Notes: generated by a model not told the origin, from the sequence alone. A stretch of 64,000 nt of DNA from Lachnospiraceae bacterium (GCA_022845895.1 AP025573.1:360001-424000); one strand, 5' to 3'. Shown: positions 36,402 to 45,810, numbered from the stretch's first letter. Made by a program: numbers and translations.

Positions 36402-37553
36402 GTGAATAGTGTAAAAGAGGTACTGAAGAAGAATACAATGTTATTTATTCTGCTCATAGTCGCATTGTTTTTCGGATGGAAAACGAACGGGGTGTTATTC
36501 GATTCTCAGAATGTGACAAATCTGATAGCACAGAACGGCCATGTGGTAATCCTGGCGGTCGGCATGCTGATGTGCATATTGACCGGAGGCAATATCGACC
36601 TTTCGGTTGGCTCGGTTGTAGCATTCATAGGGGCTGTGGCAGGTAAGCTGATGGTTACATATAAGATGAATTTTGGACTCGTTATCGTCATCTGCCTTGT
36701 GCTTGGCATCTTGATAGGCATGTGGCAGGGCTTTTGGATTGCTTATATCAGGATTCCGTCCTTTATCGTAACCCTGGCAGGAATGCTCCTCTGGCGCGGC
36801 GTGGCGCTCATTATCCTGGACGGGCTGACGATATCGCCGTTTCCGGATGCATTTAAGATGATATTCAACAGCTATATCGCGAATCCCTTCGGGGGCAGCA
36901 TCAACGTGACGTGCATGCTGGCTGCTGTGCTGGCGTGTCTGGCCTATCTCTTCGTATTTATTAACAGCCGCAGGAACAGGCAGAAAAAGGGATATGCGGT
37001 AGACAGACTGGCCCCCTCTGCCGGGAAGGCGGCTGTCATCTGTCTCGTCATCCTTCTGGCAGCCTACCGTATGGCACAGTTCCAGGGGCTTCCGACCATC
37101 CTCGTCATCCTGGCGATAGTCGTCGGCGTCTATACGTATTACACATCCAAGACGGTCGGCGGCCGTTATCTTTATGCAGTCGGCGGCAATGAGAAGGCGG
37201 CTAAGATGAGCGGGGTCAATACGAACCGCGTGCTGTTCTTTGCATTTACCAATATGGCATTTTTAAGTGCTGTCGCCGCACTCGTATGTGTGGCCAGATT
37301 TAACTCGGCGGCGCCGACAGCGGGCAAGAACTACGAGATGGACGCCATTGCTTCCTGCTACATCGGCGGGGCCTCGGCCTACGGTGGCACGGGAACGGTG
37401 ATGGGAGCCGTAATCGGCGCCGTATTTATGGGTCTGCTCAATAACGGCATGTCCATCATGGGTGTAGATTCCAACTGGCAGCAGGCAATCAAAGGGCTGG
37501 TTCTCCTGGCCGCAGTTGCCTTTGATGTAATATCGAAGAAAAAAAGCAGATAA
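36402..37553 (+). CDS. Sugar ABC transporter permease (MmsB/GguB type)
   Basis: 383 residues, about ten membrane helices. NLIAQNGHVVILAVGMLMC, LTGGNIDLSVGSVVAFIGAV and GRYLYAVGGNEKAAKMSGV are typical of the multiple-sugar/xylose permease family. GTG at 36402 lies 9 bases after AAAGGAGGAG. The frame extends upstream into the ATPase gene, but those residues are not membrane-like and are not used. Confidence 0.92.
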   Translation: MNSVKEVLKKNTMLFILLIVALFFGWKTNGVLFDSQNVTNLIAQNGHVVILAVGMLMCILTGGNIDLSVGSVVAFIGAVAGKLMVTYKMNFGLVIVICLVLGILIGMWQGFWIAYIRIPSFIVTLAGMLLWRGVALIILDGLTISPFPDAFKMIFNSYIANPFGGSINVTCMLAAVLACLAYLFVFINSRRNRQKKGYAVDRLAPSAGKAAVICLVILLAAYRMAQFQGLPTILVILAIVVGVYTYYTSKTVGGRYLYAVGGNEKAAKMSGVNTNRVLFFAFTNMAFLSAVAALVCVARFNSAAPTAGKNYEMDAIASCYIGGASAYGGTGTVMGAVIGAVFMGLLNNGMSIMGVDSNWQQAIKGLVLLAAVAFDVISKKKSR

Positions 37554-37565
37554 GGAGTGGCAGAT

Positions 37566-38459
37566 ATGGATTTAAAAAACTTATATAAATGGTGCAGCAT
37601 TCCGGCCAAAGAGCTGGCGGGGAGAGAGGACTTGAAAGTTCCCCTGCGTATAGTGAAGGATTCCGATGAACTGGGAACGGTGATGGCCCGCGATTTGGTG
37701 GACGAGATAAAGAAAGCGAACGAAGAGAAGCGCATCTTCCGGCTCATCGTACCGTGCGGACCGAAAGAATGGTATGCGCCGTTTACCGATATGGTGAATG
37801 AAGCACATGTTTCGCTGCGGAATATGGTCTGCTACCACATGGATGAGAACCTGGACTGGGAAGGGAAACTGCTGCCGAAAGAGGACCCCAATAATTTCCG
37901 TACTTTCATGGAACGGTATTTCTATGGCGGCATAGAAGAGGAGCTGCAAGTTCTGCCGGAAAACCGGCATTATCTGACCCCGTATAATATGCAGGAGATG
38001 TCCCGGATGATTTCTGAGGTGGAGATCGATTACACGCTGGGAGGATGGGGCCAGGACGGACACATCGCGTTCAACCAGGCGAACCGCAATCCATATGTAG
38101 AAGTGTCGTTAGACGATGTGCGTAATTCCACCGCAAGGATACAGAACAACAATAACGATACGATACTTGCGCTGTCCCAGAGGGGATTGGGAGGGGCCTG
38201 GCAGTTCATGCCGCCTATGTCTATTACATTAGGGGTCAAAGAGTGTATGAAGGCTAAGAAAATAAGAGTCTATTCCGCCACAGGAGCGTGGAAGCAGACT
38301 GCCCTGCGGGTTGCACTGTTCTCGGAGCCGACCGTGGAATATCCGATGACGCTCCTGCAGGAACATCCAGACGCCTTGATTACAGCGACGAAAGAGACGG
38401 CCTCCCATCCCATCAGTGAACACCCGGAGTGGGAGTTCAGAGCCGTAAACAGTAAATAA
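37566..38459 (+). CDS. Diverged NagB-like (glucosamine-6-phosphate isomerase family) enzyme
   Basis: 297 residues of the NagB/6-phosphogluconolactonase fold: FRLIVPCGPKEWYAPFTDMV, HMDEN (keeping the Asp of the NagB MDE motif) and GQDGHIAFNQ. In GlcN-6-P deaminase the catalytic relay is Asp-His-Glu in DGHIAFNE. Here Asp and His remain but Glu is Gln, and the phosphate-binding LPTGGTP is replaced by VPCGPKE. The substrate is therefore probably not glucosamine 6-phosphate. It lies between a sugar importer and a PfkB kinase, suggesting an isomerase or deaminase step on an imported sugar derivative. ATG at 37566 follows AAGGAG by 8 bases. Confidence 0.8.
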   Translation: MDLKNLYKWCSIPAKELAGREDLKVPLRIVKDSDELGTVMARDLVDEIKKANEEKRIFRLIVPCGPKEWYAPFTDMVNEAHVSLRNMVCYHMDENLDWEGKLLPKEDPNNFRTFMERYFYGGIEEELQVLPENRHYLTPYNMQEMSRMISEVEIDYTLGGWGQDGHIAFNQANRNPYVEVSLDDVRNSTARIQNNNNDTILALSQRGLGGAWQFMPPMSITLGVKECMKAKKIRVYSATGAWKQTALRVALFSEPTVEYPMTLLQEHPDALITATKETASHPISEHPEWEFRAVNSK

Positions 38460-38478
38460 GGGTAAAGGTGGGAGATAT

Positions 38479-39507
38479 ATGAAGTTTGACAAGATTATAG
38501 CGACCGGAGGCATCGGCACCGGCATGCTGTTCCTGAGCAGCCAGCAGAAACCTCTTGGACGGAGCGAGTCACGTTCCGTAACATTGAGCCCTGCAAAAGA
38601 TTATTGCAAACAACAGATTGTCCTGTATTATACAGCGTCCCTGCTGAAGGACAAGATACCGGTGTACCCCGTCGGATATGTCGGGGCCGATGGCAGCGGC
38701 AGCGCGATAATTGAGGAAATGCGTCTGCAGGGCATGGATGTAACATACATATCCCAAAGCCCGGAGTATCCGACGACCATCAGCATCTGCCTGCAGTATC
38801 CGGACAGAGAGACATGCAACTTTACAGCCGGCAACAGCGCTTCGGGCCTCGTCACGCCGGAATATGTTAAAAACGCCATGATGCAGATTGGCGTAGATGA
38901 AAGGACAATCGTCTGTGCGATTCCGGAAGTACCGGTTGCTTCCCGGGCAGAGATGGTAAGAGCCGGAAAGATGAAGGGGGCCCTTACCGTCTTGTCGGTA
39001 CCTGTTTCAGAGGCAGAGGAGTTTGAAGAGCTATCCATATACAGGTATGTGGACATCCTTGCCGTCAACTTGGAAGAGGCACAGGCAGTCGCCCATAGCA
39101 GCGAGACGGGGGAGATACTGCTCAGGCAGCTGGCAGATAAGTTGGGAAATTGGAACCCTTGTCTGTCAATCCTGATGACATGCGGCAGAGATGGGGCATA
39201 TACTTACGCCAGCCAATCGGTGGAAAGGATTCCCCCATTACTTGGCAACGCTATAAATACGACCGGTGCCGGAGATGCATTTCTGGGCGGCGCCCTTGCC
39301 GGTATTGCCCGGGGCATGGAACTCCGGAAGGAACGAAACGACCTCGTGTTCGGAGAAACGACACTCAGAAGCGCGCCGGAGCTTGGAACGATCTGCGCCG
39401 GGATGGCAGTGGAATGTGAGGACAGCATCGCATTCCATGTGAGCCCTATGACGATTCAAGGTCTGATCTGCAAAAATGGATGGACTGCAGAAAATCATTT
39501 TATCTAA
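38479..39507 (+). CDS. PfkB-family carbohydrate kinase
   Basis: 342 residues. Ribokinase-fold landmarks: a Gly-rich start (ATGGIGTGMLFL), GYVGADGSGSAIIEEMRLQG, and the ATP/catalytic motif NTTGAGDAFLGGALAGIARG with the catalytic Asp. Residues ~95-120 (PTTISICLQYPDRETCNF) form the lid. It should phosphorylate the sugar handled by this operon; the exact sugar cannot be read. ATG follows AAGGTGGGAG. It is co-directional and closely spaced with the genes on both sides. Confidence 0.88.
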   Translation: MKFDKIIATGGIGTGMLFLSSQQKPLGRSESRSVTLSPAKDYCKQQIVLYYTASLLKDKIPVYPVGYVGADGSGSAIIEEMRLQGMDVTYISQSPEYPTTISICLQYPDRETCNFTAGNSASGLVTPEYVKNAMMQIGVDERTIVCAIPEVPVASRAEMVRAGKMKGALTVLSVPVSEAEEFEELSIYRYVDILAVNLEEAQAVAHSSETGEILLRQLADKLGNWNPCLSILMTCGRDGAYTYASQSVERIPPLLGNAINTTGAGDAFLGGALAGIARGMELRKERNDLVFGETTLRSAPELGTICAGMAVECEDSIAFHVSPMTIQGLICKNGWTAENHFI

Positions 39508-39542
39508 ATAGCAAAATAACATTTGGGAAGAGGGGAAGATAT

Positions 39543-40604
39543 ATGGCACATATAAAAGTCCGGCCGTTTGGCAGGCTGTCTGGCGGACAGGATGCGTTTC
39601 TCTACACGCTCAAAAATAAAAACGATGTGACGGTCAGCATCACAGACTTTGGGGCTGCCTTGCAGGCGGTCCGGCTGCCCCAGAATGACGGGCGGCCGAG
39701 GGATGTAGTGCTTGGATTTGACAGCGCCGGCGGATATGAGCGTACAGGCCTCTACCTGGGGGCGACGATTGGCCGGTATGCGGGACAGATACGAGGCGGG
39801 AGCTTCTGGCTGGACGGAAGGCAGTATCGTTTGTTTAAAAACGACCATGAAAATACCCTCCACGGGGGAAAACGCGGCTTTGACAAGCACCTTTTTGCGG
39901 CCGGCCTTGATGAGGATAACAATAAAGTAACATTTCATGCATTGATAGAAGACGGAGAGGAAGGCTTTCCGGGGAATCTGGAAGTAGAATCGAGCTATGA
40001 GCTGACGGACAATGATGAGGTCATAATGATACACCGTGCGCTCAGTGACAAGGACACGGTGCTGAACATGACGAACCACAGCTATTACAATCTTGACGGG
40101 CATGACAGCGGCAGCATAGAAAATCACAGGCTGAAAATCTACAGCAGCCAGTTCCTTGAATTGTCAGAGGACTGCTGCCCCAATGGCAATGTGCTGGATG
40201 TGTCCGGGACACCGATGGATTTTCTCACCATGACAAGAATTGGTGAACGAATCGGACAGCCGTATAAGCAGCTCGATATCAGTGAAGGGTATGACCACAA
40301 CTGGAATATCGGCGGGCCTGCGGGCACGGTAAGGAAAGTTGCAGAGCTGGAAAGCAGCAGCAATGATGTACGGATGGAGCTGTATTCCGACCTTCCGGGC
40401 CTCCAGTTTTACAGCGGCAACTATCTGAACGGCGGTGAAACAGGTAAAGGCGGATGCCGCTATGGCTTCCGGGGAGGGTTGTGCCTGGAGCCCCAGTACT
40501 ATCCCGCGGCTCCAAACTACAGACAGTTCCCGCCGGCCGTGCTCAGGAGAAATGAGACTTATGAACATACGATCAGGCTGAAGTTCTCCTACACCGGAGG
40601 GTAA
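39543..40604 (+). CDS. galM: Aldose 1-epimerase
   Basis: 353 residues. GalM motifs: GATIGRYAGQIRGG, LHGGKRGFDKH, the catalytic His in MTNHSYYNLDGHD, EGYDHNW and QFYSGNYLNG, with the glutamate region (CLEPQYYPAAPNY) near the C-terminus. It interconverts alpha and beta anomers of the imported sugar. ATG at 39543 is behind GAGGGGAAG. Last enzyme of the operon; a regulator with its own promoter follows. Confidence 0.92.
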   Translation: MAHIKVRPFGRLSGGQDAFLYTLKNKNDVTVSITDFGAALQAVRLPQNDGRPRDVVLGFDSAGGYERTGLYLGATIGRYAGQIRGGSFWLDGRQYRLFKNDHENTLHGGKRGFDKHLFAAGLDEDNNKVTFHALIEDGEEGFPGNLEVESSYELTDNDEVIMIHRALSDKDTVLNMTNHSYYNLDGHDSGSIENHRLKIYSSQFLELSEDCCPNGNVLDVSGTPMDFLTMTRIGERIGQPYKQLDISEGYDHNWNIGGPAGTVRKVAELESSSNDVRMELYSDLPGLQFYSGNYLNGGETGKGGCRYGFRGGLCLEPQYYPAAPNYRQFPPAVLRRNETYEHTIRLKFSYTGG

Positions 40605-40615
40605 ACTGGGAATTG

Positions 40616-40644
40616 TTGTAAATCAGGCCGCACCATGGTATAAT
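40616..40644 (+). promoter_or_regulatory. Promoter of the ROK regulator gene
   Basis: TTGTAA and TATAAT with a 17-base spacer, 24 bases before the ATG. Confidence 0.65.
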
Positions 40645-40668
40645 TGGCGTTAAACAGGAGGGTATGAG

Positions 40669-41823
40669 ATGAAAAAAGGAGGCAAACCTGAAGATCTTGG
40701 CGAGGCGAACAGAATGCTGATTCTGAACTACCTTCGCTTGAATGGAAGTATGTCCAAAGCCGATCTGGCCAGAAGGCTTGGAATGAGCTTTCCGGCGATT
40801 TCAGCAAATGTGAAGATATTAATTGAACAAGGTCATGTCAGGGAATCCGGAGAAGGCGACAACTCACTGGGACGAAAGTCCATGCTTCTGTCATTTAATG
40901 AGGAGATGGGATTTGTCATCGGCGTCGACATCGGCAGGTTTTGGATCCGGGCTATGGTTGCCGACCTGATGGGAAAGGTATTGGGCTATGTGAAAGCTCC
41001 CGCCGTCTCTGGCGGGGATGCACAAGAGCTGCATGATGCAGTCGTTGACGTTGTCAGGCAGGCGCTCGCAGAAGGCGGAAAGACGGAAAAGGATATCCTC
41101 TGTATCGGAATCGGTCTGCCGGGGGTAATCAGAGGCGACACGATACTGCTTGCTCCGTATTTCCCGGATATAGATTTGAAACAGTTTAAAAAGAGGATTA
41201 AAGAAGAATTTGAAACTGAGCTGATACTTGAAAACAGTGTCAATATGGGTGCCATAGGAGAACAGGCGGAGGGCGCCGGGAAAGGGTATGGCAACTTTAT
41301 CGTCATCAACTATGGGGTCGGGGTCGGCTCGGCACTCGTCCTGAACGGCAGGATATATTCCGGCAGCCATAACGCCGCGGGAGAAATCGGATACATGGTG
41401 GCAGAGCCTATGAAGCTCAGGGATTCGTTCGAAGAAGTAGGCGTGCTGGAAAGTATTATCTCTAAAGAGAAGATAGAGAAGTTTATCTCACATGATAACT
41501 TCCAGCAGGAAGTGGAACTGCTCGTGGAAAGATACCGGGCAGATGATTTGTATGTCCGTTCGGTTCTGGATGAAATATCAATCAATATCGGGGTGACATT
41601 GATTAATTTATGCGCTGCATTAGATCTGGAGGCGGTCATCATCTCCGGCGGCCTGGGAACAGCATTCGGCAACGTGTTCATCGACACGTGGCGTTCCATG
41701 CTAGGCAACCATATCCCGTTTCCGCCGAAGATTGTCCTCTCAGAGCTGGATAACAAAGAAGGCGTTCTGGGAGCGATACATAAGAGTATCGAACACTTAT
41801 TTACTGCTGAAAGCATTATCTAG
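40669..41823 (+). CDS. ROK-family transcriptional regulator (NagC/XylR type)
   Basis: 384 residues. N-terminal winged helix (NGSMSKADLARRLGMSFPAI, residues ~25-60) and a ROK sugar-binding domain: VIGVDIGRFWIRAMVADLMG, CIGIGLPGVI, NYGVGVGSALVLNGRIYSG and HNAAGEIGYMV. The usual CxCGxxGCxE zinc motif is not present after this. It most likely represses the adjacent sugar operon until sugar binds; the inverted repeat at 33512 is the candidate site. It converges with the next gene, their ends overlapping by 4 bases. Confidence 0.9.
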   Translation: MKKGGKPEDLGEANRMLILNYLRLNGSMSKADLARRLGMSFPAISANVKILIEQGHVRESGEGDNSLGRKSMLLSFNEEMGFVIGVDIGRFWIRAMVADLMGKVLGYVKAPAVSGGDAQELHDAVVDVVRQALAEGGKTEKDILCIGIGLPGVIRGDTILLAPYFPDIDLKQFKKRIKEEFETELILENSVNMGAIGEQAEGAGKGYGNFIVINYGVGVGSALVLNGRIYSGSHNAAGEIGYMVAEPMKLRDSFEEVGVLESIISKEKIEKFISHDNFQQEVELLVERYRADDLYVRSVLDEISINIGVTLINLCAALDLEAVIISGGLGTAFGNVFIDTWRSMLGNHIPFPPKIVLSELDNKEGVLGAIHKSIEHLFTAESII

Positions 41824-42479
41824 ACAGGAGGACTGCTATCCTTAAAGTGCAGCTCGAATTCAGGCAGTCCGCTGGAATAAGGAGCGATATCATACTGCTG
41901 AAAGTATAGGACGATTCCGTCGGCATTCATATAAAAGTTGTCCTTATGAAAGTTCTGCCGTATGAGTTCGGGATAATTGTCAAAATAGGTCGAAGGGGCA
42001 GCCTTAAGCCTCTGGGCAGTCTGTTCCTCTATACAAGCCTTTATGCGGTCTGGATAATCACGGTTCTCGGGATAGAAATCGGACAGCTCGATTCGGCGGC
42101 CTGAACTGAAGTCCCACGTGTCGGATGTCCGTTCGGTGGCGCCATGGGCTCCTCCCATGTACGTATACTGCTCGGTATAGAGGCTTGTGATGCAGCGCTC
42201 GTTATAAGTGACCGTGTACACTTCCTCCAGCTCATAGCTGTGAAACGGAGGATTGTTCTTCTGTATATAGCGGGCGCTTTCTACCGCTTCATCATACAGC
42301 ACGGTGCGGCAGTATTGTTCCAGCTTTTCTGCTTTGGCGGCATAATACGCATTGATGCCGCGGGCAGCAGAGGTGCTGCACGTAGTGAGGAAGAACGGGT
42401 AGTCTATCTTGTAGGTAAAGACGGCAATGTCATTGTAGAACAGGATGTCTTTCAGTGTATTGTTACGGATTTTCTGCAT
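41820..42479 (-). CDS. DUF3298/PdaC-like protein
   Basis: 219 residues from ATG 42479, which follows GGAGGG. A longer frame begins at 42620, but no site precedes it. ITSLYTEQYTYMGGAHGATE, the strand pair ending WDFSSGRRIELSDFYPE, and FYMNADGIVLYFQQYDIAPY are typical of the DUF3298 domain found at the C-terminus of PdaC-like proteins. There is no signal peptide or membrane helix in the chosen start, which is unusual for a domain often outside the cell. Function unknown. Confidence 0.75.
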   Translation of the reverse strand: MQKIRNNTLKDILFYNDIAVFTYKIDYPFFLTTCSTSAARGINAYYAAKAEKLEQYCRTVLYDEAVESARYIQKNNPPFHSYELEEVYTVTYNERCITSLYTEQYTYMGGAHGATERTSDTWDFSSGRRIELSDFYPENRDYPDRIKACIEEQTAQRLKAAPSTYFDNYPELIRQNFHKDNFYMNADGIVLYFQQYDIAPYSSGLPEFELHFKDSSPPV

Positions 42480-42649
42480 AGGACCCTCCAACCATATATG
42501 AGGCAGGCCAACAATATCCCGCCCCGGTTTCATATCATATATAATATATTGCCTGGTGGCTTGTTGTATGAATATTTCAGATGCTGTCCGGGCCGTACCG
42601 TGTATATCACAGCTTCGCATCTGTACCCACCGTCCATATACCTTGCAGC

Positions 42650-42678
42650 TTGTGTTTTTCCTGATTATTCTTTATAAT
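42650..42678 (+). promoter_or_regulatory. Promoter of the P-loop protein gene
   Basis: TTGTGT and TATAAT separated by 17 bases, 30 bases before the ATG at 42708. Confidence 0.6.
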
Positions 42679-42707
42679 AAAAAGATATTGACAAGGGAGC
42701 AGACAGT

Positions 42708-43223
42708 ATGAGAAAAGTAGTCATCATTATTAACGGAAATGGCGGGGTAGGTAAGGACACGCTGTGCGATCTGGCGGCTGAGGCCTTTAAAGTCACGAAT
42801 ATATCTTCTATCACCCCGATTAAGGACATAGCGGCTGAATACGGCTGGAAAGGGGAAAAGGACGCCAGGTCCAGAAAGTTCCTGGCAGACCTGAAGAAAG
42901 TATTTACGGAATACAATGACCTTCCTACAAGATACCTCGTGGAGGAATACCGAAAGTTTCTGGACAGCGAATCTCAGATTCTTTTCGTCCATATAAGAGA
43001 GGGCGAAGAGATAGACAAGTTTAAGAGCAAGGTGGAGACGCCATGTGCCACGCTCCTTGTCTGCAGAAGCCATATGGAGCATGCAAGATGGGGCAATGAA
43101 GCAGATGATAATGTGGCTGGCTATGCCTATGATTTTCAATATGACAATGACAAGCCGCTGCCGGAGGCAGGCCCTGACTTTGTCAGGTTCCTGCAGGAGC
43201 TCATAGAAGCTGTCTGGAAATAG
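42708..43223 (+). CDS. P-loop nucleotide kinase-like protein
   Basis: 171 residues. Walker A at the N-terminus (VVIIINGNGGVGKDTLCDLA) followed by a short helical insert and ESQILFVHIREGEEIDKF, which resembles the layout of small nucleotide or metabolite kinases. The C-terminal part includes GYAYDFQYDND. Related Clostridia proteins carry no firm function. ATG follows AAGGGAGCAG. A 29-base gap separates it from the Agr-like regulator; they may be co-transcribed. Confidence 0.7.
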   Translation: MRKVVIIINGNGGVGKDTLCDLAAEAFKVTNISSITPIKDIAAEYGWKGEKDARSRKFLADLKKVFTEYNDLPTRYLVEEYRKFLDSESQILFVHIREGEEIDKFKSKVETPCATLLVCRSHMEHARWGNEADDNVAGYAYDFQYDNDKPLPEAGPDFVRFLQELIEAVWK

Positions 43224-43252
43224 AAAGTTTTATAGATGACGAGGGAATCAAG

Positions 43253-43978
43253 ATGATAGTATTTGCCGTTTGCGATGACGAACCTTTTATGCTGGATGAT
43301 GTTGTGTCCAGGCTTTCAAAATATGCAGAAGAAAGGCATATAGAGCATAAAATACTACGTTTCGATAGTGGTAAGGCGCTTCTGGAGAGCAAACTAGCAT
43401 ATGATATCTTATTTCTTGACATTCAGATGGAGCAGCCAGATGGTATGAAGACTGCAAAGTATTTACGGCAGAGGGGATTCCAGGGGCTGCTCATTTTTAT
43501 TACCATTCTAAAAGATAACGTATTTGATTCGTTTGAGGCAGAACCATATGATTATCTTCTTAAGCCGCTGGACGAAGTCCGCTTTCGCCGCACATTAGAT
43601 AGAGCAAGGAATACTCTGCTGCAGGAGGACGTACACACGCTAACGATTCGAAAAGGGAATACCTGTCAAGTGATTCCTTTTTCCCAGCTTATATATTGTG
43701 AAGTATTAGGTCGGAAGATATATCTGCATCAGCAAGGTGGCGGGACGATAGACTTTTACGAGAAGTTTGATAATTTAGAAAAACAGATGGACAGCCGTTT
43801 TTTCAGGTGTCACAGAAGCTATCTCGTCAATCTGGATTATGTACGCGGGTGTCGTGACGGACGGGTTCAATTGTCGGAGGGTGGTGATATACCTGTTTCA
43901 CGTCTGCGGGAACAGGGACTTGCACAGGCTCTTTTGCTACATATGAAAGAAAGGCGGCAATACCGTGGATTGGTTTGA
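43253..43978 (+). CDS. LytTR-family response regulator (AgrA-like)
   Basis: 241 residues. Receiver domain ~1-120 with FAVCDDEPFMLDD and the phospho-acceptor in ILFLDIQMEQPDGM. LytTR DNA-binding domain from ~residue 130 (LTIRKGNTCQVIPFSQLIYC; FFRCHRSYLVNLDYV). It overlaps the sensor kinase start by 14 bases. This pairing is typical of peptide-quorum or bacteriocin control, yet no AgrB/AgrD-like genes lie in the neighbourhood. Confidence 0.92.
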   Translation: MIVFAVCDDEPFMLDDVVSRLSKYAEERHIEHKILRFDSGKALLESKLAYDILFLDIQMEQPDGMKTAKYLRQRGFQGLLIFITILKDNVFDSFEAEPYDYLLKPLDEVRFRRTLDRARNTLLQEDVHTLTIRKGNTCQVIPFSQLIYCEVLGRKIYLHQQGGGTIDFYEKFDNLEKQMDSRFFRCHRSYLVNLDYVRGCRDGRVQLSEGGDIPVSRLREQGLAQALLLHMKERRQYRGLV

Positions 43979-45281
43979 ATTTTTCATATACAACGTAATA
44001 TATATATGCGGAATCGGCATCTTGCAGCTTTTTTTCGTCTGTCGTGCTACAGGTGTCCGCATAAAGATATGGCAGTCTGCAATTTACCTTTCTTTTTTTT
44101 ATGGCGTCTGCTGCATAAGCGCAATGCTGCCGTTTCATGACATGGGTTATCTGCTCAACATATTGCTTATGTACCTGGTGAATCGTTCTGTGCTGAAAAG
44201 CAGCCGTTCTGTATCCGGCGTATGGGCAGTTCTGGCGGCATACGTATCGCAAGTTTCGTTTGGCATTATGAATCCGATGTTATCTTTGGTCTTACCCCTT
44301 ATGCTTGATCATTCCTTTTGGTTCTATGCAGTTATCATATTATCAATACTTCTGCCTCTCGCATTATGCTATGGCTGTTACCGGCTTATTTATCAGTGCT
44401 TTCTGCCACGGCAGAGTCAGAGTGAACACTGTATCTGGCTGCTTCTGCCACCGGGTATATTTCTCTTTGCAGTAGAGATGTATCTTCTATCCGCCAATTA
44501 TGGAAACACCGTGACCATACCCGCACTGCCCGAATTGGACAGGCACCTTACTATGCTGATATTACAACTACTTGGAATCATGGTGATGTTCAGCTCCCTC
44601 TATGCTTACCGACGTGTCTATGATGGGTTTCAGACAGAATCCGCGCTGGCTTCGCTGATGCAGGAAACCCGTGCGCAAAAGTCCTATGTTGTGGAGGCAC
44701 AGGCGCGATACGAAAACACAAGGGCATTCCGGCATGACGTTAAAAATCATCTGACGGTATTGGATGGTTTTTTGAAGGCTGGAAACATCGGGCAGGCACA
44801 GACATATTTACAAAAACTAGATGCGGCAACAGGTGAATTATCGTTTCCTTTTACGACCGGCAATCCAGTGGTGGATATTCTGCTGGAGAATAAATTGGCG
44901 TTATGCAAGGCGAATACAATCAAGCTCGACGTCTCTCTTGCGCTTCCATCCACCTGTGTGGTCACGGATTTGGACTGGTGCGTCATCTTTGCAAATGCAC
45001 TTGATAATGCCATACAAGCGTGTAAGAAGGCAGATGCACCGGGCATGATACATATTGCCGGCGAGCGGCAAGGTGATTTTTATATGATGGAATTTGAAAA
45101 TACTTGCCGAAAAGAGCGGCTGCCTGTGCCTGGCTTCGGAATCGGATTGAGCAATATAAAGACAGTCTCCGAAAAATATGGAGGATTTATGACGGTGGAA
45201 AGAAAAGAAGGAAAGTTTGTATTAAGTATCTTGTTAAACATCTCAATACGACCAGAAGACATTTCATTACATAATGATTGA
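43965..45281 (+). CDS. GHKL-domain sensor histidine kinase (AgrC-like)
   Basis: 438 residues. Six or so N-terminal membrane helices (~residues 8-205), then ARYENTRAFRHDVKNHLTVL with the phospho-His, and a GHKL ATPase (NALDNAIQACKKA; FGIGLSNIKTVSEKYGG). GTG at 43965 is the start, inside the end of the regulator gene. A short linker carries GNIGQAQTYLQKLDAAT. Its inducer is unknown. The following small gene is separated by ~60 bases. Confidence 0.9.
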   Translation: MDWFEFFIYNVIYICGIGILQLFFVCRATGVRIKIWQSAIYLSFFYGVCCISAMLPFHDMGYLLNILLMYLVNRSVLKSSRSVSGVWAVLAAYVSQVSFGIMNPMLSLVLPLMLDHSFWFYAVIILSILLPLALCYGCYRLIYQCFLPRQSQSEHCIWLLLPPGIFLFAVEMYLLSANYGNTVTIPALPELDRHLTMLILQLLGIMVMFSSLYAYRRVYDGFQTESALASLMQETRAQKSYVVEAQARYENTRAFRHDVKNHLTVLDGFLKAGNIGQAQTYLQKLDAATGELSFPFTTGNPVVDILLENKLALCKANTIKLDVSLALPSTCVVTDLDWCVIFANALDNAIQACKKADAPGMIHIAGERQGDFYMMEFENTCRKERLPVPGFGIGLSNIKTVSEKYGGFMTVERKEGKFVLSILLNISIRPEDISLHND

Positions 45282-45344
45282 AATTGTTGTCGATACCTCT
45301 ACAATGAACTCATGGGCAAAAGAAGTGCAAAGGAGGATATTGAC

Positions 45345-45785
45345 ATGATAACTGATGTAACGCCAACTGCTTATACAAATTATACAAAGGGAAAAGAAAT
45401 GCCTGCTCCTAAGCGGCAAGAGAAGACGCAGGAGGCAGCGCAGGCGGAACCGGTGGAGACAGGAGCTGAACTTACACCGGGAACTGATACGCCGTCTCCA
45501 AGATTCGATGAATACATACATGAGGAAGAAGGCATGCCAAAAGAGGAAAAGGACTCTCTGCCTGATGTAAAATCAGAGATGGTATGTACGGTAAATACAG
45601 ATAAGGTAGACGCTGAAATCAAAAGCTTAAAAGAGAAGAAAGCACAAATTGAGCAGCAGATAATTAAGGCGGAAGATAATACAGAGCGTCAGTATAAACT
45701 GGAAAGACAATTACAACAAATAGAAAACGAACTCAGAGCAAAGGATAATGATTCCTACAGACGGCAGCATGCGGAATATAAATAG
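45345..45785 (+). CDS. Small coiled-coil protein of unknown function
   Basis: 146 residues from the ATG after AAAGGAGGAT; an ATG at 45312 lacks a site. The N-terminal ~85 residues are low-complexity and probably disordered, rich in Glu, Pro and Thr. The last ~60 residues are a heptad-like Lys/Glu/Gln coiled coil (EIKSLKEKKAQIEQQIIKAE). No signal peptide, no cysteines. It ends just before a strong terminator, so it closes the kinase operon. I recognise no family. Confidence 0.65.
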   Translation: MITDVTPTAYTNYTKGKEMPAPKRQEKTQEAAQAEPVETGAELTPGTDTPSPRFDEYIHEEEGMPKEEKDSLPDVKSEMVCTVNTDKVDAEIKSLKEKKAQIEQQIIKAEDNTERQYKLERQLQQIENELRAKDNDSYRRQHAEYK

Positions 45786-45810
45786 TCTTGAAGCGTCTGT
45801 GAATCTGTTT

